This document shows positions 8,296 to 17,248 of a DNA stretch of 64,000 nt, one piece after another (position 1 is the stretch's first letter; each line of letters starts with the position of its first letter). Position numbers and translations under genes: made by a program. The stretch covers positions 1 through 64,000 of the forward strand of contig JASLTG010000014.1 in NCBI GenBank assembly GCA_030743005.1, given 5' to 3'. The notes below the pieces were generated by a model. That model was not told the origin of the DNA. It searched no databases and saw only the letters and a program-made list of their open reading frames with translations. Source of the DNA: Acidimicrobiales bacterium (lineage in GTDB: Bacteria > Actinomycetota > Acidimicrobiia > Acidimicrobiales > Poriferisodalaceae).

Positions 8296-9489
8296 TTAAC
8301 CACGGGTTTCAGCCCAGCTCTGACCAGATTGCACATCAATATCATGAGGCAAGCCGAGAACCCTCTCAGCAACAATATTGCGTTGCACCTCGCTGGTGCC
8401 GCCACCAATCGTTAAAGCTGGAGAGAACAAGAATCCCCCATGCCAGTTCTGCCAGCCCTCCACCACAGCATGTGTAATAGGAAACAAGGGAGACCCTCCT
8501 AGAGGGCCGGTGTCAGTGAGCATGCCGTGAGTTCCCATGAGATCCTTGGCCAAGTGCATAACGTTCTGACCATGTTCATCAGCTAAGGCTTTGCGGACCG
8601 AAGCTTCCGGGCCGGGTTGCCGTCCATGAAGTTGCGCAGTCAATGTTCTCAAACGGATAAGACGCAACACCTCACCCTCTATATGAAGTCGAGCTGCTCT
8701 ATCTCTAAGCGTCGGCTCAGATAACCCACCGGCGGACCGAATGACATCCAAAAGATCACCTGCGCTAGGTCCACTACCCCACAACGCTCCTTCACCAGAC
8801 AAAGACACCCGCTCGTTGCCTAAAGTCACCTTCGCCAGGCGCCAACCGTCGTTCTCGTCGCCTATTCGATTTTGGACTGGTAATTCCATATCAGTGAAAA
8901 AGGTTTGGTTGAACGAATACGCCGTCGTCATGTCAACAATGGGTTGAAGTTCCAACCCAGGACTGTCCATAGGGCATATGAAATAAGAAACCCCTCGATG
9001 TTTAGGCACATCAGGATCAGTTCGCGCTATCAGAATTCCGAATTGGCTTCGATGCGCCCCTGAGGACCATATCTTTGAGCCGTTCACGATGTAACGGTCA
9101 CCATCTCGAACAGCGCGAGTCCCGAGGTTCGCCAAATCTGAGCCACTATCTGGTTCGCTAAACAGCTGACACCAAATTTCTTCGCCAGTGAGAATCGGCC
9201 ACAGGTACCGATCCTGTTGTTCAGGCGTACCACCGAACAGAATTGTCGGGCCGGCCCAGCCAAGCCCAATTCCGCCAGCCGCTCGTTTCACCCCAGCCGC
9301 AGCAAGTTCTTCATCAATGATCAGTTGATGAATAGGGTCGGCATCTAACCCATAAGGCTTAGGCCAGTGAGGAGCAACATACCCCGAGCGGGCTAAATCT
9401 TCCTGACTCGGATCCCCATTGTGTTGAGCTAACCATTGCCGAATTTCGACACGTCTTAGATCATCATCTTCTGGCCAATCAAAGTCCAT
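8296..9489 (-). CDS. Acyl-CoA dehydrogenase
   Basis: 397 residues, FAD-dependent alpha,beta-dehydrogenation of an acyl-CoA. The FAD/substrate motifs CQLFSEPDSGSDLAN and VNGSKIWSSGAH are present, as is the C-terminal GGTSEVQRNIVAERVLGLP segment. The start codon is preceded by a TAnnnT box at six bases, so the mRNA is probably leaderless. It is divergent from another acyl-CoA dehydrogenase at 9682 and is followed by a desaturase/hydroxylase gene. The closest general type is the family seen in steroid and branched-chain degradation operons of actinobacteria; the acyl group is not predictable. Confidence 0.92.
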   Translation of the reverse strand: MDFDWPEDDDLRRVEIRQWLAQHNGDPSQEDLARSGYVAPHWPKPYGLDADPIHQLIIDEELAAAGVKRAAGGIGLGWAGPTILFGGTPEQQDRYLWPILTGEEIWCQLFSEPDSGSDLANLGTRAVRDGDRYIVNGSKIWSSGAHRSQFGILIARTDPDVPKHRGVSYFICPMDSPGLELQPIVDMTTAYSFNQTFFTDMELPVQNRIGDENDGWRLAKVTLGNERVSLSGEGALWGSGPSAGDLLDVIRSAGGLSEPTLRDRAARLHIEGEVLRLIRLRTLTAQLHGRQPGPEASVRKALADEHGQNVMHLAKDLMGTHGMLTDTGPLGGSPLFPITHAVVEGWQNWHGGFLFSPALTIGGGTSEVQRNIVAERVLGLPHDIDVQSGQSWAETRG

Positions 9490-9501
9490 AGCCGGAGAAT
9501 A
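9490..9501 (-). promoter_or_regulatory. Leaderless promoter -10 box
   Basis: TATTCT on the minus strand, six bases before the ATG at 9489. Confidence 0.55.
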
Positions 9502-9595
9502 GAACGATCAGAACCAAGGAGACGTCCGAAACCGCGAACGCGTAACACCCAAAAAATCCAAGAGACCCACAGTCAGCCACTAGCGACCTCACGTT

Positions 9596-9631
9596 GCTTT
9601 TCTCACTTCAGTCATTTGGAGTGCGAGAAGC
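9596..9631. promoter_or_regulatory. Imperfect inverted repeat between divergent genes
   Basis: GCTTTTCTCACT (9596-9607) and AGTGCGAGAAGC (9620-9631) pair over 12 positions with one mismatch and one G-U, separated by 12 bases. It lies in the 192-base gap between two divergent acyl-CoA dehydrogenase genes and could bind a shared regulator. I see no gene in this gap. Confidence 0.3.
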
Positions 9632-9681
9632 CCTCCCCGCTGCCTAAGGTGAAGCCTTGCCGCTAGCCACATAGAAGAGGA

Positions 9682-10935
9682 ATGATCGTGGAGGATTACA
9701 GCAGCGAAGCAGCGAACTTCAGATCCGAAATCAAAGACTTCCTAGAGAAAAACCTCCCAAACCAGTGGAGTGGCATGGGTGCCTTTACCCCTGATGAAAG
9801 AAAATCATTTGTCGCGAATTGGAGAAAAACTCTCTCCGAAGAACAACTGTTAGCAGTCGCTTGGCCGCCCGAATACGGAGGGGCAGGGTTGAGCCAAATG
9901 GAACGCACAGTCCTAGCTGAAGAACTCGCGGCCGTGGGGGTACCCAACGGGACCGATAACGACATTTTTTCAATCGGAATGATTGGTCACACCATCATCG
10001 AATGGGGAACCGATGAACAAAAAAATCATTTTCTGCCACGGATCCTCAACGGAAGCGACGTGTGGTGTCAGGGCTACAGCGAACCCAACTCAGGGTCAGA
10101 TTTGGCTTCCCTCGCGACACGAGCAGAACTCGATGGTGACGAGTGGGTCATAAATGGACAAAAAATATGGACGTCTCAAGGTCACAACGCAAACTGGATA
10201 TTCGTGCTCTGCCGGACCGATCCATTGGCTGTAAAGCACGCCGGGATTTCATTCTTGTTGTGTCCCATAGACCAACCCGGAGTAGAAGTGCGGCCAATCG
10301 TGAACGCTTCAGGTCATCACGACTTCAATGAAGTGTTCTTTAACGACGCTCGAACCGTCAAACAAAATGTTCTAGGCGGAGTGAACAACGGTTGGGCCGT
10401 AGCAAACACCCTTTTGGCATACGAACGCGGCGATGACGCCACCACTAACGGGATTAGATACGGAGAAGAATGGCAGCGACTAGTGGAGGTAGCTCAAAGC
10501 TACGGAAAACTCAGCGACCCGGTCATGCGTCAACGATTCACAGCTGCCTACACCACCACTCAGATCATGAAATTCATGGGCCTACAGACAGTTGCCCGAT
10601 CGATGCGTGGATACAGCCAAGGACCCGAGTCGTCGCTCAACAAGCTCCTATGGTCAGAACATCATCACCGGTTCACCGAATTAGCGATGGACGTTATTGG
10701 AATGGACGCGACCGCTCCATCGGGACGTGATGCGGCCACGGGGGTGGGTGTGGACGATGTGGGTTCACCGTTTTCGTCACAGGCTTGGGTTACGACATTC
10801 ATGGGAGCTCGACCTGGCTCCATTTATTCAGGTAGCAATGAAATTCAACGCAACATTGTGGGCGAACGGGTACTCGGGTTGCCAAAAGAACCGCGAGCCG
10901 ACGCGGGACCATGGAATGAAACCAAACGTTCCTGA
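9682..10935 (+). CDS. Acyl-CoA dehydrogenase
   Basis: 417 residues, flavin-dependent oxidation of an acyl-CoA to enoyl-CoA. FAD-domain motifs CQGYSEPNSGSDLAS and VINGQKIWTSQGH are visible, and the C-terminus carries GSNEIQRNIVGERVLGLP. ATG 9682 follows an AGAAGAGGA ribosome site. The middle-to-C-terminal region has a loop around TAPSGRDAATGVGVDD that is longer than in the divergent neighbour, so the two are not recent duplicates. It is convergent with the dehydrogenase gene at 10939, with only three bases between stops. Substrate not predictable. Confidence 0.92.
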   Translation: MIVEDYSSEAANFRSEIKDFLEKNLPNQWSGMGAFTPDERKSFVANWRKTLSEEQLLAVAWPPEYGGAGLSQMERTVLAEELAAVGVPNGTDNDIFSIGMIGHTIIEWGTDEQKNHFLPRILNGSDVWCQGYSEPNSGSDLASLATRAELDGDEWVINGQKIWTSQGHNANWIFVLCRTDPLAVKHAGISFLLCPIDQPGVEVRPIVNASGHHDFNEVFFNDARTVKQNVLGGVNNGWAVANTLLAYERGDDATTNGIRYGEEWQRLVEVAQSYGKLSDPVMRQRFTAAYTTTQIMKFMGLQTVARSMRGYSQGPESSLNKLLWSEHHHRFTELAMDVIGMDATAPSGRDAATGVGVDDVGSPFSSQAWVTTFMGARPGSIYSGSNEIQRNIVGERVLGLPKEPRADAGPWNETKRS

Positions 10936-10938
10936 GAA

Positions 10939-11841
10939 CTATTGGATATCTGGAGCGAGCCCTCGAACGACGAAGTTCGCTTCATCTTCGAGGGCTCGGA
11001 CGGTTGCGAGTATGTCCTCATCGGCAAAGCCACTGTCGCGGTAACTTTCTAAGAGTTGCTGGGTGTGGCGTCCCATTGGCACAGGAACTTCGAGTTCATC
11101 CGCTAGGTCAACCGCCAAACCGATGTCTTTACAGGCCAAGGCATTAGTGAACGAAGGAGCTAGCCGGTCTCGAAGGATCGCACGAGTACCACTACTCCAC
11201 ACAAAACTGGCACCGCTGCTTGCTTCAACGACTTCACGCAAAACTTTAGGGTCGACTCCTGCTTTGCTCCCCAACAACAGAGCTTCGGTAGCACCCATCA
11301 TGCCGACGAAAGCCAGCATGTTGTTGACTGCCTTTACCACGTTGCCTGCCCCGGCATCTCCACATCTGACTGCCTTCGCAGCGAACAACTCCAAAAGCGG
11401 CATGCTTCGCTCAAATGCTTCGTTAGATCCACCCACCATGACAGCCAGAGTGCCCTTACGCGCTCCATAGACGCCGCCTGAAACTGGAGCATCAAGAAAA
11501 TCGATACCGTGTTCCTGACCCTCTAAAGCGAGAGAACGGCTCAACGAGGGAGAACTAGTGCTGAGATCGATCACTATCTTGCCGCCTTCCATGACGCTGA
11601 AGAGGCCACCAGATCCTGAGACAACTTCTTCTACATCGCTAGGCATTGGTAGCGACAGAAACACAACTTCAGAGTCCTGTGCCGTTGCAGCAGCCGAAGA
11701 AACCGGCTGTGCACCGAGCTCAACCAATGGGCTGAGCGCCTCTTCATTGAGGTCGAATATCAACAACTCGTGGCCTGCCGAAATGAGATGAGTAGCTATG
11801 GGGCCACCCATGTTTCCTACTCCAATAAAGCCAATACGCAT
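10939..11841 (-). CDS. 3-hydroxyisobutyrate dehydrogenase-family NAD(P) oxidoreductase
   Basis: 300 residues. The N-terminal Rossmann motif GFIGVGNMGGPIA binds NAD(P); DAPVSGGVYGARKGTLAVMVGG is the substrate-binding signature, and the catalytic Lys is in GAGNVVKAVNNML. The family oxidises beta-hydroxyacids such as 3-hydroxyisobutyrate or tartronate semialdehyde in reverse. ATG 11841 follows AAGGGGA. The 3' end of the gene contains a perfect 12-bp inverted repeat listed separately. It follows the fused CoA-transferase gene on the same strand (77 bp gap), so joint expression is likely. Confidence 0.88.
   Translation of the reverse strand: MRIGFIGVGNMGGPIATHLISAGHELLIFDLNEEALSPLVELGAQPVSSAAATAQDSEVVFLSLPMPSDVEEVVSGSGGLFSVMEGGKIVIDLSTSSPSLSRSLALEGQEHGIDFLDAPVSGGVYGARKGTLAVMVGGSNEAFERSMPLLELFAAKAVRCGDAGAGNVVKAVNNMLAFVGMMGATEALLLGSKAGVDPKVLREVVEASSGASFVWSSGTRAILRDRLAPSFTNALACKDIGLAVDLADELEVPVPMGRHTQQLLESYRDSGFADEDILATVRALEDEANFVVRGLAPDIQ
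10956..10998. repeat. Perfect 12-bp inverted repeat at a convergent gene end
   Basis: CGAGCCCTCGAA and TTCGAGGGCTCG are separated by 19 bases that hold a further GAAG-TTCG-CTTC mini-hairpin. It lies inside the last codons of the minus-strand dehydrogenase and 20 bases past the stop of the plus-strand acyl-CoA dehydrogenase. No T-run follows on either strand. It could end or stabilise the plus-strand transcript. Confidence 0.45.
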
Positions 11842-11918
11842 CGCCGTCCCCTTAGTCGATAATCATTAAGTATTGAATATTTTTAGAGGTAGTGAATGAG
11901 AGAGCAGCCGATAACGAA

Positions 11919-14333
11919 TTATTCGAGTACCTCAGCGGCAGCTAGGTCCGCGATTTGTTCACTGCTATAACCCACAAGATCCGACAAAATCTCAAAAGTA
12001 TGTTCGCCTAAAAACGGGGCCCGAACCTTCGGGCCATGCTCGCTTCTCGACAACTTAAATCGAGAATTTTCGACGATACATTTACGATCCGGGTGTTCGA
12101 ACCACACAAAGGCACGTCGATGTTCCAACTGAGGGTCAGACAAACATTCGGCGCTGCTTTGAATCTGATGAGCGGCAACTCCAGCTTGAACGAGCGAATC
12201 CGTTATCTCCGCAGCGGACCTTGTTGACGTCCAGGAGTTGATGGCCTCATCTACCTCGCTTTGAGATAATCGACGACCAGCTGCCGTCGCCAAACTGTCC
12301 TCGTCGGCGAGGTCGGCTCTCCCTATGACGTGACATAAGTCTTGCCATTTCTCATCGTCCTCGACAGCAATCGCTACCCACTGATCTTCACCCAAACATG
12401 GGAAAGCACCATGGGGGACCATGTCTGGGTCATCGTTGCCCATACCTGAAGTAATGCGATTAGTAGCTGACGCCTCCAACAATGCTGGAGAAATAAAATG
12501 AAGAGCGGCTTCGGTTTGAGCCAGGTCGATGTACTCACCAAGACCAGTCCGTCGCTGCCGATCTAAAGAAGCCAGAACAGTCGCCAACATGAAATGAGTA
12601 GATGTGTAATCGGTGTATGCGCCAAAAGGCCCTGACGGGGGCCGATCCGGCCAGCCGGCTAATCCATAAAAACCCGAAAGAGCAGCTCCCAAGTTGCCGT
12701 AGCCAGCGAAGGTTGACGTTGGTCCAAATTGTCCAGTGAGACAGGTGGAAAGCATGATCAGGCGAGGGTTTAGTTCGGTAACGCTGTCCCAACTCAAACC
12801 CCAAGAAGACATCTTGCCGGGCGAGAAGGACTCGCAAAGTACGTCAGCCCATTCGATGAGATCATGCATTACTTCGAGAGCTTGTGGCGAATTCATGTTC
12901 AGGGCCAGGGAGAGTTTGCCCGCATTAGCTGTATCGAAAAGCGCTGAACGCTCCAAACCCGGTTCGTTGTCCCACACAGGAAGGAAACCGCGGGCAGCAT
13001 CGGGCTTATGTATCGACTCGACCTTAACCACGGTGGCACCGAGATCGGCGAGAGCTCGAGTCGTGAATGGTCCAGCGAGAGACCACATGAAATCAACCAC
13101 TTTCACACCATCAAGCGGAGCCGACCTCACAGAGCTATCTCGACCAACCAGAGAGATCTCTCTGATTGTCGAAAGAATCTCCTCGTTGTCAGCACCAAGT
13201 TCGGCAACATGCGTTGCTTTAGTCAAAGGTGATTGTTTAGTTAGCGCGAAAGGCCCCGGTGCGGCGACCATTTCGTCAGCGACCTTGATGTGATCGAAAT
13301 AGTTACGGCTCTCTAACTGCTCACTTACAAGGACTTCTCCGACGTCAGCGATCGGAGCCATCAAAAGTTGACGATCCATAGCAACTTCTAGGAGTTCGGC
13401 TTTCGTTTTGGAAGAAGTGCAACTTGCAACAGCGTCTTTCGCGGCGTCCCAATCGTCGACACTGACTTCCCCTGACTCCAACTGCAACGCGAAATTCACC
13501 CAGTCCAAATTTGCTATCTCGGGTGAAACAAAGCCTTCCTCTAAAACCCACTCCATTAAGCGTGCAGTAACAGGCCCAATCGCTTCACCGAATACGTGTG
13601 TGATTGAAACGAAACCGTCTTTGGCTGGATACACGAGTCTGAGGTTGATTGGTCCTACGGTCGCTCCGCCTCCGCTTCTGATCGGGGTCGGAAAATTACA
13701 GGCGTCTGCCAAGACTCCTGCCTGAGTGGCGATGGGTATCACTTGCTGTGCTGCTACATCCACGACCTGGCCGAGACCTGACTGGCCACGCTCATAAAGT
13801 GCAGCGATCACGCCGCCCGCTAAAACCGCGGCACCAAAATGAAATGCTTGCGGAACTGAAACTCGAATAGGGGAGCGGTCAACATCACCGGTGAAGGCCA
13901 TGGTGCACGCGGAGGCCATAAGGGTTAGATCCGTCGCAGGCCAATGAGCCTTGGGTCCGGTGTGCCCAAATGGAGTCAACGTTCCGATTACCAGAGAGGG
14001 ATTTCGAACAAGAAGAGCTTCATTGGTCAGCCCTAAACCTTCCAGGACACCCGCTCCCTGTGACTCAATGAGACAATCAGAACCTTCAATCAAGTCAAAT
14101 AAGAGAGCTCTTCCTGCGGCAGATTCAAGATCAATAACAACCGACTTTTTCCCCCGGTCATAGGCGAGGTGCGTCAACGACACTCCGGAATGGTTAAACG
14201 GTCCTGCGTTGCGGGTGACCACCCCTTCGGGCGGTTCGATCTTGACGACTTCAGCACCCAACATGGACAGCATCAAACCAGTCAGATGTCCTCGCTGGTC
14301 GGTTAGATCTAGAACCCGGTACGCGGAAAGCAT
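11919..14333 (-). CDS. Fused double-domain class III (CaiB/BaiF) CoA-transferase
   Basis: 804 residues made of two CaiB/BaiF modules (about 1-395 and 405-804), each starting with the LDLTD/VVDFMW type N-terminus. The family moves CoA between carboxylates through an aspartyl-CoA thioester. By spacing to the GxGxxxD segment, the catalytic Asp is Asp575 in GAYTDYTSTH of module two. Module one has PQAFHFGAA at that position (Phe164), so it looks catalytically dead. The second fused enzyme at 25466 shows the same asymmetry. Start ATG 14333 has only a weak upstream purine run. It is followed by the hydroxyacid dehydrogenase gene. The acid it activates is unknown. Confidence 0.85.
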   Translation of the reverse strand: MLSAYRVLDLTDQRGHLTGLMLSMLGAEVVKIEPPEGVVTRNAGPFNHSGVSLTHLAYDRGKKSVVIDLESAAGRALLFDLIEGSDCLIESQGAGVLEGLGLTNEALLVRNPSLVIGTLTPFGHTGPKAHWPATDLTLMASACTMAFTGDVDRSPIRVSVPQAFHFGAAVLAGGVIAALYERGQSGLGQVVDVAAQQVIPIATQAGVLADACNFPTPIRSGGGATVGPINLRLVYPAKDGFVSITHVFGEAIGPVTARLMEWVLEEGFVSPEIANLDWVNFALQLESGEVSVDDWDAAKDAVASCTSSKTKAELLEVAMDRQLLMAPIADVGEVLVSEQLESRNYFDHIKVADEMVAAPGPFALTKQSPLTKATHVAELGADNEEILSTIREISLVGRDSSVRSAPLDGVKVVDFMWSLAGPFTTRALADLGATVVKVESIHKPDAARGFLPVWDNEPGLERSALFDTANAGKLSLALNMNSPQALEVMHDLIEWADVLCESFSPGKMSSWGLSWDSVTELNPRLIMLSTCLTGQFGPTSTFAGYGNLGAALSGFYGLAGWPDRPPSGPFGAYTDYTSTHFMLATVLASLDRQRRTGLGEYIDLAQTEAALHFISPALLEASATNRITSGMGNDDPDMVPHGAFPCLGEDQWVAIAVEDDEKWQDLCHVIGRADLADEDSLATAAGRRLSQSEVDEAINSWTSTRSAAEITDSLVQAGVAAHQIQSSAECLSDPQLEHRRAFVWFEHPDRKCIVENSRFKLSRSEHGPKVRAPFLGEHTFEILSDLVGYSSEQIADLAAAEVLE

Positions 14334-14396
14334 TGATCGCTCGTCCCCCTTCCCGCCACAGTCTGCCTCGTCCTACGCAGCTATTTCCACGTATTG

Positions 14397-15710
14397 CTAG
14401 CTGGCGACTGCCGCAAAGCCCTTCTCTAAGTCTTCAACAATGTCATCGAGGGTTTCAAGTCCCACCGATAAACGAATCAAACCAGATGTCACCCCGGCGT
14501 CGCGTTGCTCAGATTCAGTCAGCTGAGAGTGAGTTGTAGAAGCCGGGTGTATAGCCAAACTACGCACGTCACCGATGTTTGCGACGTGGCTATGGAGCTC
14601 TAACGCATTGATGAAGTTGCTCCCAGCTTCTGCTCCGCCTTTGATTGTGAATGCTGGAACTGAGCCGTAACCGCGGCTTCCACCAAGCGCTTTCAGGCGT
14701 TCATGCCAGCTACTTGACTTCAGTCCGGCGTACTGAACGTCCTCAACTTTGGGATGGGCTTCGAGGTACTCCGCTACTCCTTGAGCGTTTGCGAAATGAC
14801 GTTCCATTCTCAAGCTGAGGGTTTCCAGTCCTTGAAGGAAGTAGAAGGCGTTCTGAGGAGACACTGCCGCTCCCAGGTCCCGGAGTAACTGGACCCTCGC
14901 TTTGATGATGTATGCACCTTCCCCTAGTGCAGGCCAATAGGCGAGACCGTGATAGCTCGGATCTGGCTCGGTGAAGTTTGAGAATCGGCCGCTAGTCCCG
15001 TAATCAAAGGTCCCGCCGTCAATAATGACCCCTCCTATTGAGTTGCCATGACCACCGATGAATTTGGTCATCGAATGAACAACGATGTCTGCTCCCAATT
15101 GGAGAGGATTTAGTAGATAGGGGGTAGCGACGGTGTTGTCCACGACCAGCGGAATTCCCGATTCATGGGCAACCTTCGCAATACCTGAAACGTCCAGACA
15201 GTCGTTACGGGGATTACCGATCGTCTCTCCGTAGAACAACTTTGTATTGGGCTGAATGGCAGCTGCCCAAGCCTCAAGGTCGTCGGGATCCTCAACGAAG
15301 GTTGTGTTTATCCCCATCTTGGGAAGGGTGTAGTGCAAGAGGTTGTATGTGCCTCCATAGAGAGATGCGGACGCGACAACGTGGTCGCCAACCTCCGCTA
15401 AATTCAAAATGGCTAGCGTTTCTGCGGCTTGACCCGATGCGACGGCGAGAGCGCCAGGTATTCCAATAGCAGTATCAGTTCCACCTTCCAGAGCTTGAAG
15501 TCGCGCTTCGAGAACCATCTGGGTTGGGTTCATGATCCGGGTGTAGATGTTGCCGACTTCGTTCAGAGAAAACAGGGCAGATGCGTGATTTGTGTCTCTA
15601 AAAACATACGACGTGGTCTGATAGATCGGAACGGCCCGACTGCCAGTTGCCGGATCGGGATCTTGCCCTGCGTGAATCTGTTTGGTTTCGAATCCCCAAT
15701 TTGCGGTCAT
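14397..15710 (-). CDS. metY: O-acetylhomoserine sulfhydrylase
   Basis: 437 residues. A PLP enzyme of the Cys/Met metabolism family that makes homocysteine (or methionine) from O-acetylhomoserine and sulfide (or methanethiol). Family features: FETKQIHAGQ N-terminus, VPIYQTTSYVF, the NPT/ALEGG segment, and the PLP lysine in VVHSMTKFIGGHG. ATG 15710 follows a good AAAGGAGA site, so the in-frame extension to 15761 is not used. A SAM riboswitch lies upstream, which strongly supports the assignment and points to repression when SAM is plentiful. It is the only clearly biosynthetic amino-acid gene in this part of the window. Confidence 0.95.
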   Translation of the reverse strand: MTANWGFETKQIHAGQDPDPATGSRAVPIYQTTSYVFRDTNHASALFSLNEVGNIYTRIMNPTQMVLEARLQALEGGTDTAIGIPGALAVASGQAAETLAILNLAEVGDHVVASASLYGGTYNLLHYTLPKMGINTTFVEDPDDLEAWAAAIQPNTKLFYGETIGNPRNDCLDVSGIAKVAHESGIPLVVDNTVATPYLLNPLQLGADIVVHSMTKFIGGHGNSIGGVIIDGGTFDYGTSGRFSNFTEPDPSYHGLAYWPALGEGAYIIKARVQLLRDLGAAVSPQNAFYFLQGLETLSLRMERHFANAQGVAEYLEAHPKVEDVQYAGLKSSSWHERLKALGGSRGYGSVPAFTIKGGAEAGSNFINALELHSHVANIGDVRSLAIHPASTTHSQLTESEQRDAGVTSGLIRLSVGLETLDDIVEDLEKGFAAVAS

Positions 15711-15825
15711 CGCTATCTCCTTTTGTGCTGCGTTGCGGTAGGGGCGGACAAAAGGGGCCATCGTTGCCGTGAGATCGCAGAAAAAGCGGTCTCCTCGGAC
15801 ACTTTGTTGCTTCGGTCACAGACCT

Positions 15826-15921
15826 CAGCCATATCCCTACAAAGTAGGAAAGCACCTTGGGTGTCCACCCCAGGTTGCCGGGTGCACGGGAGTGCACCGC
15901 TCTTGATAACGCAGCCATCAG
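15826..15921 (-). promoter_or_regulatory. SAM riboswitch (SAM-I/SAM-IV superfamily) upstream of metY
   Basis: Read on the minus strand: TTATCAAGAGCGGTGCAC, then a hairpin GGTGCA/TGCACC, then CCGGCAACCTGGGG, a stem closing on ACCCAAGG, AAGGTGCTTTCC and a CCTAC-TTT-GTAGG hairpin. TATCAAGAG, CGGCAACC and AAGGTGC are the conserved core of SAM-I-type aptamers. The P2 arm is much shorter than in classical SAM-I and lacks the AGGGA/GGCCC/TGAAA part, so a SAM-IV or SAM-I/IV variant is likelier. A T5 run at 15781-15785 (minus-strand sense) may mark the expression platform. This fills most of the 300-base gap before metY. Confidence 0.75.
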
Positions 15922-16011
15922 AGCACGCTTAGTTACCCACCGCAAACGATTTATAGGATTCTCGCTGCGCATTGAAATAACCAGCACCGTTCTCTCTGAC
16001 ACACTGAGGTG

Positions 16012-16278
16012 ATGTCGAGATTTCAGCGCGTTAAAGAAACTGATGGGTCCGGAACCACACGGTTAGTAAGTCTCGAAGTCACAGACGACTCCGTGTACCG
16101 CACCTCGAAGGCCGAAATGTGGGAAGGACGACTCCCTTTAGCGGCCCTGATCAACCTAGAAATCTCTCGAAATGGATCCTCCGATCTTGTGACTGCAGAA
16201 ACCAAACACGGTCAAATCCAATGGCTTCTAAAAAACGGTCAAAGTTTGGTTAATGCCATCGAAAGTTCCCAAGCCTGA
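16012..16278 (+). CDS. Small hypothetical protein
   Basis: 88 residues from ATG 16012 (GTG 16009 is also in frame). No family recognised. It has no signal peptide or membrane segment. The pattern of alternating strands (RLVSLEVTDDSVYR, LINLEISRNGSSDLVTAET, GQIQWLLKNG) suggests a small beta-rich domain of the pleckstrin-like or bacterial PH type, which is only a guess from strand pattern. It is divergent from metY. Function unknown. Confidence 0.55.
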   Translation: MSRFQRVKETDGSGTTRLVSLEVTDDSVYRTSKAEMWEGRLPLAALINLEISRNGSSDLVTAETKHGQIQWLLKNGQSLVNAIESSQA

Positions 16279-16385
16279 CCATCTCTAATCTGCCCGTTTG
16301 CCTCAACGGTCTTGTAGTGGAGTGGCTGATCTAGCGAGGGTCCCCAGGGAGCGCTTAGGCTTCGATAAGCGAGATAGGACACCTC

Positions 16386-17156
16386 ATGATTACAGCAATG
16401 CCCCGTATAGCGATCGCAGTCGAAAATTTCGAAGCCGCCTTAGCTACCTTTCAAGACCAGATGGGGATGCACGTTCTGGATTTTTCCCCTGAAACAGTCC
16501 CGACCCTAGGGGCCCACGTCGGCATGTGTCAGCCTGCTGGGGGAAGCAACATTGAACTCATGGCACCATCGAACCCTGATGAACCGTTGAGTCAAGCCCT
16601 ACAGAAATTTCTTGATCGACGAGGGGAAGGCATCTACGCAATGATGCTTGAATCACCAGACCCGAATGCTGAAGCAGAAATATTGCTCAAAAAGGGGGTC
16701 AAAGTGCTCCCTTTGATGAGAGGTGCCGGTGGACGCGACATCCACCCGAGCTCGACCCACGGAGTGCTGATCAGGGTTTACCCCGACGGTTCGGTAACGC
16801 AACCAGAACATCCCTCAAGTGCAGCCCCTCACTACACAGGTATCCAGAAGGTGCTTATTGCAACTCACGATGCCAGCCTGGCAGGTGACGTTTATGCCAA
16901 TGGACTAGGTCTTGTATCTGATTCACCACATATCGATACAGACCGCGGAGTTCTGACATGTGTGGTTCGCCCACCAAAGGGAGGCGTTATCGAGCTCATT
17001 TCACCCGTCGACTCTTCACAAGAAACCGCGCAAGAACTGGAATCATTCCTTAACGACAAAGGTGAAGGTATCTGGGCGTTGGAACTCAACGCCGATGGAG
17101 ACGTGACACAAGACGATTTTCAAATCTTCGGAACTCGCTTTTTGATCTCGAAATAA
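16386..17156 (+). CDS. Two-domain VOC (glyoxalase-like) protein
   Basis: 256 residues forming two vicinal-oxygen-chelate modules (about 1-125 and 150-256). The first resembles methylmalonyl-CoA epimerase: IAIAVENFEAALATF, an NIELMAP segment and RRGEGIYAMML. The second repeats the pattern with VIELISPV and DKGEGIWALEL. These modules bind a metal and act as epimerases, lyases or dioxygenases. The duplicated LxxxGEGIxA motif suggests internal duplication. It sits upstream of the BVMO gene on the same strand. Substrate unknown. Confidence 0.7.
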   Translation: MITAMPRIAIAVENFEAALATFQDQMGMHVLDFSPETVPTLGAHVGMCQPAGGSNIELMAPSNPDEPLSQALQKFLDRRGEGIYAMMLESPDPNAEAEILLKKGVKVLPLMRGAGGRDIHPSSTHGVLIRVYPDGSVTQPEHPSSAAPHYTGIQKVLIATHDASLAGDVYANGLGLVSDSPHIDTDRGVLTCVVRPPKGGVIELISPVDSSQETAQELESFLNDKGEGIWALELNADGDVTQDDFQIFGTRFLISK

Positions 17157-17248
17157 CACAACAAGCGTTCGCTTCACTCAATCAGGCGAGACGAGCACCA
17201 AGCGTCGTATCATGAAGACATATCGCGAAAGTGCAAGGGAATTCAGAC

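Noticed and set aside
8296..10935. Neighbouring acyl-CoA dehydrogenases as a recent duplication
   Set aside because: They are divergently oriented and differ strongly outside family motifs, with different lengths and insertions.
12736..13293. 185-codon plus-strand frame
   Set aside because: It lies opposite the fused CoA-transferase, has no domain signature, and the opposite frame is clearly coding.
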